From Lottia gigantea (Eukaryota > Mollusca > Gastropoda > Lottiidae): DNA of 64,000 nt. A program made the translations under genes and the position numbers. The notes below the pieces were generated by a model. The model did not search any database, was not told the DNA's origin, and saw only the letters and a program-made list of their open reading frames with translations. Location of the stretch: assembly GCF_000327385.1 (NCBI RefSeq), contig NW_008708206.1:310818-374817 (forward strand), given 5' to 3'. This document shows positions 37,480 to 49,265 of the stretch, in pieces (positions within the stretch are counted from its first letter, which is position 1; every line of letters starts with the position of its first letter).

Positions 37480-38110
37480 TTCAGTGCTGTTTCCAATATC
37501 ATTTGACTCATTTCAAAATTCATTTCATTTATCACAATATGTCATTTGACCCGTTTCATTTCCAGATCAACTCAGTTGACACATTTCAAAACATTTCATT
37601 TTCAGATCATGCCATGACACATTAAAAAAAATCATTTCCAGACAATGTCATTTGACACATTTCAAAACTATTCAATTCCAGATCATGCCATGACACATTA
37701 AAAAAATTCATTTCCAGATAATGTTATTTGACACATTTCAAAACAATTCAATTCCAGATCATGCCATTTGACACATTTCAGAAACAAAACAATTCAACAT
37801 CAACATCGTATAACCCTTTCCAAAAATAAATCATGCCATTTGACTCATTTGAAAACAAATCGTCCACTTGGCTCATTTCAAATCGAATTATTTCAGTTTC
37901 ATGCCGTTTCAAAATACGTTTCGGTTTCACATGTTTCAAAATAGTGCAATTAATAGTCTTTTCAAAATCGGGAAATCAATAAACTTTCGAATAATGCCTT
38001 TTTACTCATTTCAAAGTATGATTATTTCAGTACCATACCATTTGATTCATTTATCATTCATAGAAATTGACTGTTGACTTATCCATTTCACGAAACTCAT
38101 GAATATGAAT
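37480..38110. repeat. ~40-bp diverged repeat (CATTTGACACATTTCA type)
   Basis: Units of the form ATCATGCCATTTGACACAT, TTCAAAACAATTCAATTCC, AGA recur about 12 times with much divergence; TTTCA dominates. Confidence 0.7.
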
Positions 38111-38270
38111 ATCCAAATCATGCCATTTTCATGAATTTATATCAGACTTTTCATTTATAAGACAATTTCATGGATTTAAAAAGTAGGTCTTTATGACCTA
38201 TATAATCAGCCAGAGATTTCATGTGTAGAAGCAATTGAAAGCCGTATAGTTCGATAGAGTGGTAGAAAGC

Positions 38271-38300
38271 CAGTGGCGGGCAAATGAATGAGGAGCTCGA
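38271..38300 (+). mobile_element. Possible hAT-like end (CAGTGGCGGGC)
   Basis: A CAGTGGCGG-type terminus is present with no clear partner end. It lies just left of the 49-bp minisatellite complex. Confidence 0.25.
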
Positions 38301-38584
38301 GTGAGAAAATTATTGATTGACGTCAGATACTTGACGAGACTGGTATATCGTCTATTAACAAGATTGAGAAATAAAGTGACATGGACATCTAATCAAAAAT
38401 AAGTGATTAAATTCATTAATACAATATAAAATAGATAGAATTACTTATTATTAATTATTAATTACCCTTTCTTCTTCACTTACAGTTCTTCTTGAATTAC
38501 ATCTCTACAGTGGTTGAAGGTTGAGTCAGTAGCGAGCAGATGTGTACTGGATGACTCGCCATTCCGGCTCAGTGAAAACAACGC

Positions 38585-39100
38585 TGTGTAAACGGTACAG
38601 GCCAGACCGAGTATGGTTCGTGTAAACGGTACAGACCAGCCGGGCCAATTCCAGACCGAGTATGGTTCGTGTAATGGCCAATTCTAGATTGAATATGGTT
38701 CGTGTAAACGGTATAGGCCAGCCGGACCAATTTATGGAGTATGGATCCTATAAACGATACATGTCAGCCGAGCCAATTCCGGACCGAGTATGGTTCGTGT
38801 AAACGGTATTGGCCAGTCGGGCCAATTTCAGACCGAGTTTGGTTCGCGTAAACGGTATAGGCCGTCCGGGCCAATTTTAGACCGACTATGGTTCGTGTAA
38901 ACGGCACAGGCCGCCCGGGCCAATTCCGGACCGAGTATGGATCCTGTAAACGGTACAGGCCAGCCGGGCCAATTCCGAACCGAGTATGGTTCGTGTAAAC
39001 GGTATTGGCCAATTGGGCCAATTTCAGACCGAGTATGGTTCGTGTAAACGGCACAGGCCAGTCGGGCCAATTTCAGACCGAGTATGGTTCGTGTAAACGG
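38585..39100. repeat. ~49-bp minisatellite, first block
   Basis: The unit is GAGTATGGTTCGTGTAAACGG, TACAGGCCAGCCGGGCC, AATTCCGGACC, about ten copies. It is more GC-rich than its surroundings. Minus-strand open frames of 80-96 codons are repeat artefacts. Confidence 0.95.
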
Positions 39101-40030
39101 GCTACTTCCGGGCCAGGTTCACTTCAAGCTAGCCAAATTTCAAGGCAGTGTAAACGCAGGTTATTTGATAGTATTCCCAAATAGCCCAAACGGTACGGAC
39201 ATAAAATGGAGTTTTGCTCCCCGATTGTGCTGATGGACATAGACATGCCGTGTGCGATGAGGGAAATTTTTTGTCGGTGCAGCAGCATTAGCTAGTTTTC
39301 CGATAGTCTCACTCTATGGCCCACGCTGTGTCAGCCCCCCCGACCTGCGTCACTGCATTAGATTAAAAAAATTTATCGAATGTCTAGGTAGATCAACTTC
39401 AGACCAATTTCAGACTGAGTATGGTTAGTGTAAACGGTACAGGCCAGCCGGGTCAATTCCGGACAGAGTATGGATCGTGTAAACAGTACAGATCAGCCGG
39501 GCCAATTCCGGACCGAGTATGGTTCGTGTAAACGGTATAGGCCAACCGGGTCAATTTCAGACCGAGTATGGTTCGTGTAAACAGCACAGGCTGTCCGAAA
39601 CAATTCCGGGTCGAGTATGGTTCGTGTAAACGGTACAGGCCAGCCGGACCAATTTCAGACTGAGAATGGTTTGTGTAAATGGTACAGGCCAGTCGGGCCA
39701 ATTTCAGACCGAGTATGGTTCGTATAAACGGGCTACTTCAGGGCCGAGTATGGTTCACTTCAAGCTAGCCAAATTTCAAGGCAGTGTAAACGCAGGTTAT
39801 TTGATAGTCTTCTCAAATAGCCCAAACGGTACGGACATAAAATGGAGTTTTGCTCCCCGATTGTGCTGATGGACATAGACATGCCGTGTGCGATGAGGGA
39901 AATTTTTTGTCGGTGCTGCAGCATTAGCTAGTTTTCCGATAGTCTCACTCTATGGCCCACTCTGTGTCAGCCCCTCCGACCTGCGTCACTGCATTAGATT
40001 AAATCTATCGAATGTCTAGGTAGATCAACA
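39101..40030. repeat. 631-bp higher-order duplication: spacer, second 49-bp block, spacer
   Basis: The non-repetitive spacer 39101-39395 (GCTACTTCCGGGCC, GCTAGCCAAATTTCAAGG, TTTGCTCCCCGATTGTGC, GGTAGATCAAC) recurs at 39732-40028 after a second block of about seven 49-bp units (39400-39731). The offset at GCTACTTC is 631 bp. The spacers are nearly identical, so the duplication is recent. Confidence 0.9.
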
Positions 40031-40694
40031 AACGTCTCTTTCGCTGACGGACGAACATTTCTTAAACTCCAACGGTACAATTACCCTACATCCAACATAA
40101 CTTGACTGCGTGGAAATAGCATTTAAGAAATGTTTTCGAATGATTAATGTCAAATGATTCAACTAAATATAACATCTGTTGGTGCCATTCCGTCTTAAAT
40201 TAAAATATATGACAACACCCTATTTTCCCCTAAACATGCAATGTCTGAGTCTGAAAAAACAAGCCAAGTACTAACGATCCGACCCGCAAAACGAAAACCA
40301 AAATCCAAAACATCCAGAGTTGCATTTTTATCAGATTGCCCGACAGCCCGATTTACGTAAATCTATGACTCATAGAGTATTTTCGCGCACTAGTGGGGTC
40401 GGTCGTCTGCCGTTCTGGTTTAGTGGCATTCCATTTGTTGCAAAAATAAAGAAATGGATGACTGATAATCGAGGAGTTATTAAAGCGTAATAAACTAATT
40501 ATATATCAACTGACATGTAGGATATCCAACAATACTCTATACATTATTTAATATTTTTATTTACATATCCACTTATAGATACAAGATACTCAATGTACTA
40601 CAGTTAGTTAGATTCTTCTACATCGCGAGGGTTGACTGATAAATTTTTAAGTTTACTTTTCGAAATGGGGTCCCACAGACAGTCAAGCCTGTAA

Positions 40695-41150
40695 CGTGTA
40701 CAGCCCTGTGATTCTCAACGGTCTCGATGGTTTAATGATCTCCATGGTTTCATTGTTTTCAATGGTCTCTATGCGCGAGATTCTCTCAATATTTTGAATA
40801 GTCTCGATCTCCTCAATTATCTCAATGGTCTCAGTGGTCTTGAGATTCTGAATGGTTTCCATGTTCCCAATAGTCTCCATGCTCTCATTGATACAGATTA
40901 TCTCAATGATCTCGATGTTCTCAATAGTCTCGATGATCTAGATGTTCTGGATGACTTCGATGCTCCGAATGGTCTCGATGTTGTCAATGATCGCAACATT
41001 CTCGATAGTCTCGATGTTATCAATTATCTAGATGTTCTCAATGATATAGAGGAGCCCAAAGATCTCGATATACTCCATGGTCTCAGTGTAATGATCATAA
41101 CGTGCTCAATGTTCTGGATGCTCTCAATGTTCTGAATGCTCTCAATGTTG
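40695..41150. repeat. 9-bp minisatellite (CTCGATGTT type)
   Basis: Nonamers such as CTCGATGTT, CTCAATGAT, CTCGATAGT and CTAGATGTT follow each other for about 450 bp. Open frames occur on both strands (one 113 codons, rich in Leu, Asn and Asp) only because the period is a multiple of three. Confidence 0.9.
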
Positions 41151-42039
41151 GCGATTTCCCGCGAAAAAGAATGTGAACGACATATGGCCTGACTTCCACT
41201 TTCCTGGTTACCCAAGTAGACTTTAACTTACCTAGCTATCAATAACCTTGTTCCTGATTTCTGGACAAAAAAAACCTTTCAGTCGTCCCTCCAATTCAGT
41301 ATGAATAAATGATTGCAACAGATCAGTGAGCTTATATTGAAATAGTTAAGCAGAACGAATTAGACCGCTCATGCCTGAAAACATTGATATGAAACTTGTA
41401 TGAAACATGCCCCGATGTTTCCGTTTTAATGGTTTTGTACATTAGATGAATTGAAGCTCATCCAGTTCTGTGTTGGCAATCGAAAATATTGAGTACTATC
41501 TAATGTTCTTAATGAACACATACCGTAAAACCCCCAGAGATGTTCAAATAACCATCATATACTCAGATATAGTCTAATGAGATTTCTACAATTGAAACCT
41601 GTTCAATGCCTTTCTTTAATTCTATTTTATTACACGAAGTTCATACATCTATAGTGGGAGTGTGGGCTGATTTACTTGGTTTACAATGCGACATACTAGA
41701 TGAATATATCCCTTGTGTATGCATTTTTAACTGTTATTTTATAATATACTATCGATATGCACTAAGTGTGTTTTGAAATCTTTTAAGTCATTCGGTTTTT
41801 TTATTGCTTAGATCTTTCGTCGCAAAAAATCCTTTATCTGTTATTTTTTTACGATTTTTTTTTAATTGATTAATGAATTTATTCGGTTTATTTGCTTATT
41901 CGATTTATCTATTTAATATATCTACTTATTTAATTCATAAATTCATTCGTGTTTTTTATTCTATGAATGTAAGTTGACTGTATATAAATTCATTGATTTT
42001 TAGTTATCCATATATTTGCAATAATGAAATATTTACACT
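41151..42039. other. AT-rich non-coding DNA
   Basis: Low-complexity T-rich and TTTAT-rich stretches occur around 41800-41960. No gene is recognised. Confidence 0.4.
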
Positions 42040-42380
42040 ATTAAAATAATACTCAATACATCAGTTGTAGAGCCATATAGAAATATTCTATAAGATATTT
42101 ACATTGTTAAAATAGTACTCAATACATCAATTGTACCGCGATATAGAAATATTCTATAAGATATTTTCATTGTTAAAATATTGCCCAATACATCAGTTGT
42201 AGAGCGAAATAGAAATATTCTATAAGATATTTATACTGCTAAAATAGTACTCAATACATCAGTTGTAGAGCGAAATATATAGAAATATTTTATAAAATAT
42301 TTTCACTGTTGAATAGTGCTCACTGTTAAAATAGTGCTCAATACATCAGAGAGAGATACATAGAGCAATATAGAAATATA
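42040..42380. repeat. 65-66-bp tandem repeat, about 5 units
   Basis: CAATACATCAGTTGTAGAGC landmarks at 42055, 42120, 42186 and 42252, each followed by ATATAGAAATATTCTATAAG; a truncated unit and a final one near 42339 follow. Confidence 0.9.
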
Positions 42381-42474
42381 CTTATTCACTCAAATTATCT
42401 TATTTTATTTTTTTTTATTCATTCAGGCACTTCAATTGCATTTGTTTCGTTCGTTGGTACTTAAAATAAACTTG

Positions 42475-42625
42475 TTTTTATTCGTTCGTTCGTTCGTTCG
42501 TTCACTCCTTTTTACATTCAATTCATTTCATTCGTTCAATTGTTCGTTCGTTCGTTCGTTCGTAGGTTCGTGCATTCGATTGTTCGACCGACCTGCGTCC
42601 TTTTATTCGTTTGTTCGTACGCTCA
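42475..42625. repeat. (TTCG)n microsatellite
   Basis: Two TTCG runs (near 42480 and 42545) with imperfect copies around them. Confidence 0.9.
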
Positions 42626-42831
42626 CTAAAAAATCTAGACATTAATGTAACTAGCTGGCCGTGTCTTTAAAGCTCCAATCATGCGAAAAAACAAAAATAT
42701 TCCTTGTAGTGGCGTTGATCAAGTTCAAGTACTCAGAAAGGCAGTGAGGCGACAATTTAAAATGTACGCCAGTATCGTCTGGTATTGGTTAGTTAAAGAC
42801 CTGTTGTTACTATAGAGATGTCTATTCTACG

Positions 42832-43100
42832 CAGTGGTGGTGTCAATGGGGGAAACAGAGAGGGAGTCATATGCCCCCTAAAATAATGGACTGTACGCCC
42901 ACTTTATTTTTAACAAATTAAGAATTTGCCTCCAAATATATGTCAGAATGCACCAGATCGATTCACTTTTTTGAAAATTTTCTTGCTTGCGACAAAACAC
43001 CTTCACAAAATTTTGAATTCAGCTTCGACAGTTGTCTCCCCATTAAGTCAATCTACCCCCTGTTTGTACCCCCAGTCCCCTGGCACTGGCGCCGCCATTG
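42832..43100. mobile_element. hAT-like MITE (269 bp) with near-perfect 8-bp target duplication
   Basis: The ends form an inverted repeat: CAGTGGTGGTGTCA at the left, and GGCGCCGCCATTG at the right, which reads CAATGGCGGCGCC in reverse complement. The flanks are ATTCTACG (42824-42831) and ATTCAACG (43101-43108), a 7/8 match that fits a hAT target duplication. The interior is related, in reverse orientation, to the right part of the element at 33526-34990 (sequence around the CAAATATATG motif). It has no transposase. Confidence 0.75.
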
Positions 43101-43633
43101 ATTCAACGTCCATTTACATATCATAATTATTACTTACAATAAAAAATAACAGTTATACATTATTTCGATACTTTGACCTAAATTACCTTCCATAAAACAG
43201 CTTGACGGCATCATTATAAATGTGGCTGTAATGGCCGGCCATAAAATAAGTAAAATGAGCTCAGCATTATATATAAATAAAACAGGTCTAACACGTATTA
43301 TTGGTATAGAACTATCGTAAAATATATCAAATCATCAGAATAAGAAGGATTATTATCTATTTTATCACTTTCAATAATTATACCAGCTTTATAGGCTACT
43401 ATTAGGGTGGTTTTTTTTGTAAAGGAGTTCCATTTCTGTGCCGTCATTGAACACTGAGAAGCATATGAATTAACACTTGACAACTACTCCCGCATCCATT
43501 CCAAAAGAGAAAAGATATCGAAGATAGTGCATCTAATTCAGAAATGATCTTTTATAGTTGAATATGATTATTTAAAGGGACAGTAGGGCGCCTTTTTTGA
43601 AGGATTTATTTGAGTCTTGAATACATGTTAATA

Positions 43634-43690
43634 GTAGTGCTGGGTATCGTCAATCATGCCACGATACGAAACGTATCGCGATACAAGGGA
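43634..43690 (+). mobile_element. Possible non-autonomous DNA element end (TAGTGCTGGGTATCG)
   Basis: TAGTGCTGGGTATCG is followed by inverted ACGATACGA/CGTATCGCGATAC motifs, a pattern seen at the ends of dispersed hAT-like elements. Extent and opposite end are not determined. Confidence 0.35.
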
Positions 43691-44339
43691 TTTATTTCCT
43701 ATGTCTACTATATATGCCAGTGTCTCAAGAAAAGACGACTCGCCTTTTTAACTTTCTGGACACATAAGACTCGAATTTCGACGGTGATCTGTAGACTGTA
43801 GGTGATAGACTTAGCTAAAAAAAATTCTCGTTTCTGAGACCAAGGTAGGATTGGTAAAAAAAAGGCGTTGATATAAAAAAAAAATGACAACAATTGTCAT
43901 AATAACGCTTTGTAGTGAATAGTGACGTCACAGTTCTCGATTGTTTTTCATACTTTTCAGTATCTATCATTGATAAAATGAATTCAATGAAAACTTTTTT
44001 TACGAATTTATCACAGGCATACGTCTACTTTATCTAAAATGTGAATTTCACTAAACACTTGAGTTAAATTTTCACATTTAAATGTGGGATAATCGCTTTA
44101 ATGTTTTGTAAGTATTCAATATAAAGGTAATGAAACATAAAATATATACTTAGCATACCATACACTTATTATGATATAGCGGTCAGTGAACTCTGGCGTT
44201 GAAGGTCATCGAGGGTGTGAGCTATTGACCCATTGGTTTATTAATCTTTCAAAATAACATCATTATTATCCACGACCTATTTTAGCCTTATTAAATAAAA
44301 TGAGAATTATGATAATTTAAATATGCGATAAGCCGTAAA
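43691..44339. other. Non-coding DNA
   Basis: No gene or defined repeat is seen to the right of the TAGTGCTGGG-type end. Confidence 0.4.
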
Positions 44340-44915
44340 GGGTTTGGGATGCGATCGTACACATATAGAATCGCAATAATAAATGCTATTTGGAACGAGC
44401 CACGGGCATATATGGAAGTCTAACCATGCAAAATAATCATATTCAGTTAATAAAGTTATTTTAAATATAATAAAATTATACCATTTATTTGGAATTCAAA
44501 ATGAGTTCAATTAAGTCGAATTATGATTACATAAATAACGGTAACAGCATTGGGATGCGATCGTTCACATATGGAACGAGCCACGGGCATATATGGAAGT
44601 CTAACCATGCAAAATAATCATATTCAGTTAATAAAGTTATTTTAAATATAATAAAATTATACCATTTATTTGGAATTCAAAATGAGTTCAATTAAGTCGA
44701 ATTATGATTACATAAATAACGGTAACGGCATTGGGATGCGATCGTTCACATATGGAACGAGCCACAAGCATATGTGGAAGTCTACCCATGCAAAATAATC
44801 ATATTCAATTAATAAAGTAATTTTATGCATAATGAATAATTTACGTCGAATTCAAAATGAGTTCAATTAAGTCGAATTATGATTAAATAAATAACGGTAA
44901 CGGCATTTGGATGCA
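44340..44915. repeat. 181-bp tandem repeat, about 3 units
   Basis: GGGATGCGATCGT landmarks at 44346, 44552 and 44733. Units two and three are 181 bp apart; the first carries about 25 extra bases after its start. Shared segments include GAACGAGCCACGGGCATAT, GGAAGTCTAACCATGC and AATGAGTTCAATTAAGTCG. The third unit has an internal deletion. Confidence 0.9.
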
Positions 44916-45024
44916 ATATTAATAAACATACTTTTTTCTTGAGACGACCCACGAGCTAAGTGCAAATAATGACAAAATAAATATGGGATAAACCGTAACG
45001 GGTTTTGCATGCGACCTTAGGGTG

Positions 45025-45183
45025 TGAATGGACAATGTACGGCGTCCGGTGTGGTGTACGATTCGGGATGATCGATACAGTAGAAAATAGTAGAAGCGAA
45101 TCGTGAGTTCCCTGGTTCTATTTTCTACTGTATCAATAATCCCGCATCGTATACCACACCGGACACCGTACATCGTCTATTCG
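45025..45183. repeat. Large imperfect hairpin (66-bp arms, 27-bp loop)
   Basis: The left arm (45025-45090) and right arm (45118-45183) are reverse complements with few mismatches; the inner 17 bases (GATACAGTAGAAAATAG / CTATTTTCTACTGTATC) are perfect. The loop is 45091-45117. It sits just right of the 181-bp tandem array. It could be a small MITE, a palindrome from recombination, or a hairpin RNA source. Confidence 0.8.
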
Positions 45184-46309
45184 CGGCTTAATTTGGAATC
45201 GTAATAAATCTTATATTTGAAAAAGAGTAACGATCTAACGTGGAAGAATTCCCAATATTTTCTTATAAAGTAATATAATAATTTTTGTCATTTACTGTTG
45301 ATTCCATTTCAATTGGTTTATGTAAGATATTGAAATTGAGTTAAATTGATTGTGATTTTACTATTTGATAGACCTCAATTCCAATCTCCGTAACTCTTAT
45401 CATTATGAAAATATTACACACTGTTCGTGTACCATCAAATAAACCTACCAGTGGAAGTTACTTTATTGCATAAATAGAAATTATATTGGACAGCAAACCG
45501 TTGTTATATGGACCATTTCATTAATGTGACTGAATTAACCTCGTTTCTGGAGTTTTCCGTCTTCATTTGCCCTGTTGAATATGATAACGTACTTTCTTCG
45601 CAAAACATCCCTAAAAATAAAGGCAATGTATGCATGCTTTAAAACAGCCTTTATATGAAGAAATAATCCATTTTTTATATTCGCTAAGACTTATAAATAG
45701 ATATATTTACTGGTCACTGGTGGTCAATTCTCAGTACAAAGCCATAAAAATATCGCATTAATAATATCTAGATACCTATTATTCTAGATGAGTACCAATG
45801 TAATTTTGATTTTTATGACTTCATTTGTTCCATGGTCTTCCAACCCGTTAGCTATATAGAAATATATATGTGGTGTATTGAAGCGATTTGAAATGGTATA
45901 ATTAAAAGAAACCATAGTTAAGTGTCAGTCCATATCGCATGAATAAAATCAATCGAATTCCCCGTGGTCAATTAGCCCACATTTTATCTTAGTAACAGTT
46001 GGCCAGTAATGCTCTGACCATTATGCTGCTTCACAGCAATAGTCGATATTCAAATCTGTATGGCGAATACCTTTATACAAGCAACATTCCATTACGTTGG
46101 ACAACCTTCAGTATGGCCGCCCCTTTCTATTGACCTAGGTTTTTTTTGCCGTAGAATTTTTGGTCGATAAAACAATATTCTATTAAAGTGTTTTATTGTG
46201 TTATTTGCGTGACCGATAAAAACTATTACATGCATATTATGTTCCTAACGCTGTTATATTCGTAAATAGAATGTTCACATACCTTGAACACCTGAATTCC
46301 GCTCTGTAA
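45184..46309. other. AT-rich non-coding DNA
   Basis: Nothing is recognised between the hairpin and the 34-36-bp array. Confidence 0.4.
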
Positions 46310-47090
46310 TGTTCAAATGTAGATAACTGTAAAACTAATGCAATATGTAAATGTAGATTAATGTAGAATTAATGCAATATATATATGTAGATTACTGTAA
46401 AACTAATGCAATATCATTATGTAAATGTAGATTATTGTAGAACTAATGCAATATATACATGTAGATTATTGTCGAACTAATATAATACTTCATTGTAGAA
46501 TACTGTAGAACTAATTCAATTTCTAATTGTTAATATGTAAATATAGATTGCTGTAAAACTAATGCGATGTGTAATTGTAGATTACTATAAAAATAATGCG
46601 ATATGTAATTGTAGATTAATGTAGAACTAATGCAAAATGTCAACCCTGATAATGCAACATGTAAATATGTAGATTGCTGTATAACGAATGCAATGTTGTG
46701 TAAATGTGAATTAATGTATAACTAATGCAATATGTTAATGTAGATTGCGGTGTAACTAATGCAATATTATGTTAATATGAATTAATGTAAAACTAATGCA
46801 ATATGTAAATGTAGATTGCTGTGTAACTAATGCAATATGTAAATGTAGATTAACGTAGAACTAATGTAATATGTAAATATAGATTAACGTAGAACTAATG
46901 CAAAATGGAAATGTAGATTGTTGTATAACTAATGCAATAGTGTGTAAATGTAAATTAATGTATAACTATTGCAATATGCAAATGTAGATTAGCGTAAAAG
47001 TATTCCAATATTATGTAAATGTAAATTACTGTCAAACTAATGCAATATGTAAATATAGATTAGCGTATGTGTAAATACAGTTAGCATAAA
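46310..47090. repeat. ~34-36-bp AT-rich minisatellite, about 20 units
   Basis: The unit reads AACTAATGCAATATGTAAATG, TAGATTACTGTAG, with length variation from inserted TATGT or TTATG. It is strongly diverged. Confidence 0.9.
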
Positions 47091-48214
47091 ACTAATTCTA
47101 TTTGTACAATATAAATATCGTAAAATTTATACATTCATAATATATTATTTATACCACTAACACATGCCAGACATAAATAAAAGTGCTTGTACTCTATGTA
47201 TAATAATCGGATTAAGGAGGATATTTTTTTTATAACCAATGACATGCATGTATGCTTAATACCTTTTATATTTCTTTTTAAAAGGAAAATAGTCAATAGG
47301 ATACAATAATGATAGCGTACTTAAAGTAAGATTTGTACGATGTACTTCTAGTATATTAAAAATACGATAGGGTGAACATAAGTCAAATGCATAGAAATTC
47401 ATTGACTCATAAAATTACTATGTATTTAAGTAGTTTGAATTAAATGAAAATAGCAATTTGATGTATTACTTTATATATTAAAGAAATTTTTATGAAGAAA
47501 AATTAAGCTAATGAAGATAAGCAATGCCCTGTAGTATACAATACTGTCTCCTGTGGCCCGATCTGCAAAAGCCTAATTTGATTCTCTATTACAAACATGA
47601 TAGCTTTAAATCATAATGACAGGAAAAAATTATGGACAAAATAGTAAACTTGGTCTTAAACCCTAAAAAATGCAACATGATGATAGATTAAACATAGTTT
47701 CTGTCTACATAATATTATTTCAATATTTTTACAGTCAACAGCTGAAGGTCATATACAGCATTATAACAATAATTCTCTGCAAAAAAAAATCTAACAAAAA
47801 AAACTGAACCCTACATCAAAACATAGTTCAATGTACTGAAAGCCAATAGTTACGAACGGGATTTACATCGAATTTTGTTCTGCTTATTCCCAAGGTTTCA
47901 GCGAGGAAAACCTAACTATTCATGCAGTAAAAAGGCATAACGTCTCAGGTTTGAAAAAGATTCTTTCTTAAACAAGTCCAGCGCTGTACGAAATTACAGT
48001 ACCTCCAACACTTATTGTGTACGGTACTATAATAGCTTTCATGCTAAGATGGCAAGACCAACGGTAAGATGAAATAGAATGGGCTTATCATTGCTCATGG
48101 TACAATGGTGGTTTGCGTGCCAGAATGGAAAGACCAACGGTACACTAATATAGAATGGGGATGCCTTTTTTATAATTGATGCCTTGAAGAAATCGAATTT
48201 AAAAAAAAAAGAGT
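47091..48214. other. AT-rich non-coding DNA
   Basis: Nothing is recognised. A diverged direct repeat with ACCAACGGTA motifs lies around 48058 and 48132. Confidence 0.4.
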
Positions 48215-48330
48215 CAGTGGTTCTCAAAGCTTTTAGTCGTTGAAAATAAAAAAAAATCCATTCATATCGTCGCATTGAATAAAAAAGTTGAATTGAGCTT
48301 CGTTCATAATGTCGCATAGGATAAAAAGTG
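48215..48330 (+). mobile_element. Possible hAT-like end (CAGTGGTTCTCAAAGC) with an internal duplication
   Basis: The start CAGTGGTTCTCAAAGC resembles hAT termini. Inside it, TCGCATTGAATAAAAAAG and a related TCGCATAGGATAAAAAG segment form a diverged direct repeat about 55 bp apart. A similar start, CAGTGGTTCTCG, is at 30430. Confidence 0.35.
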
Positions 48331-48589
48331 ACATTTGTACTTGTCAACGACCTGCATGTCTGTAAATCTTGTCAAGAGACGATTGTCAAGGGACGCAGGT
48401 TGGTAGGAAATGTTTATTAATTTAACTATATTGTACTGTATATAGCTTATCTCATGAGATATATTAAACTTGTGCCATCTCCCTAGAGCAGACTTGAAAC
48501 CAGGATTCTTTGACAATTTCACTGATTCTCATCAATGTAAATGTCAAGCTTTATTCTGTTTTTCAAATACCGGTAACATACTGTTTTTG

Positions 48590-49055
48590 TTGGTAGGTAT
48601 ATGGCATTTAAATGTCGACAACCAGCAAACGCTGATATTGCAGACTTGGTTATAGTTGGTAGTAGGGTCTAGATTATTTGGATGGTTTGGTTCTGTTGGT
48701 TTGGTTGGTAGATGACAAGTCCACATCCGCTTCCAGCTAAAGCTGATATTGCAGACAAGGTAGTCGTGGTAGTTGATAGTAGGATATAGATCAATTCAGT
48801 AAGATGGTTTGGTACTGTTGGCTTGGTAGCTGAAAACTACTGTTTTGGTTGATTGATAGATGACATGCTAACGCCTTCCAGCAACTGATATCGAAGACTA
48901 AGTAAAGCTGTTAGTAGCCGTGGGACTTGGTTGTAGGAACCGGATCATTTGGGTGTTTTGGTACTGTTAGTTTGGTATTTGATTGGATGGGTGGATGGAT
49001 TGGTGGATGGAGACTTGCTGACTTGGTAGTTGTTAAAAGTCGTGGTAGTAATGTA
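48590..49055 (-). repeat. LINE-tail module, 3-4 tandem copies on the minus strand
   Basis: Successive copies near 48600, 48711 and 48860, and a weaker fourth to about 49055, match the reverse complement of the tail of the LINE at 34507-34740 (AAGCTGATATTGCAGAC and GGTTTGGTTGGT motifs). No LINE coding sequence adjoins them. They are either LINE copies truncated to the tail, or SINEs that end in the LINE tail. Confidence 0.7.
48960..49015. repeat. (TGGA)-rich simple repeat
   Basis: TTGGATGGGTGGATGGATTGG-like simple sequence adjoins the minus-strand LINE-tail array and probably derives from its ACCA-type tail. Confidence 0.6.
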
Positions 49056-49129
49056 AGTCGTAGATAGTTTCCATGTCGGAAGGGCGTCATTCAGTAACGT
49101 ATATGGGAAAATATCCGAGGAACCGCGAA

Positions 49130-49265
49130 GTGTGCTTCAACAGTACCTTGACATTTGTATAAGCTGTCCTGTAAAATTTTTCTCTTTGCACAGTGCATTA
49201 TTCGTTATTAATCTTCTGTCAGAAAAGTAGAACGTAAAATTCCATTTCATTTTGCATTCGTATGA
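49130..49265 (+). mobile_element. SINE 3' fragment
   Basis: TTTGCACAGTGCATTATTCG and AAAGTAGAACGTAAAATTCC with a CATTTCATT tail match the 3' part of the SINE at 57810-57900. The tRNA-like head is absent. Confidence 0.5.

Noticed and set aside
38764-39701. Minus-strand frames of 80-96 codons rich in repeated YTNHTRS-like words
   Set aside because: They translate the 49-bp minisatellite; similar frames appear in both blocks.
40683-41215. Repeat protein candidates on both strands (113 codons plus, 65 and 63 codons minus)
   Set aside because: They derive from the 9-bp repeat; there is no initiation context or domain, and both strands are open.
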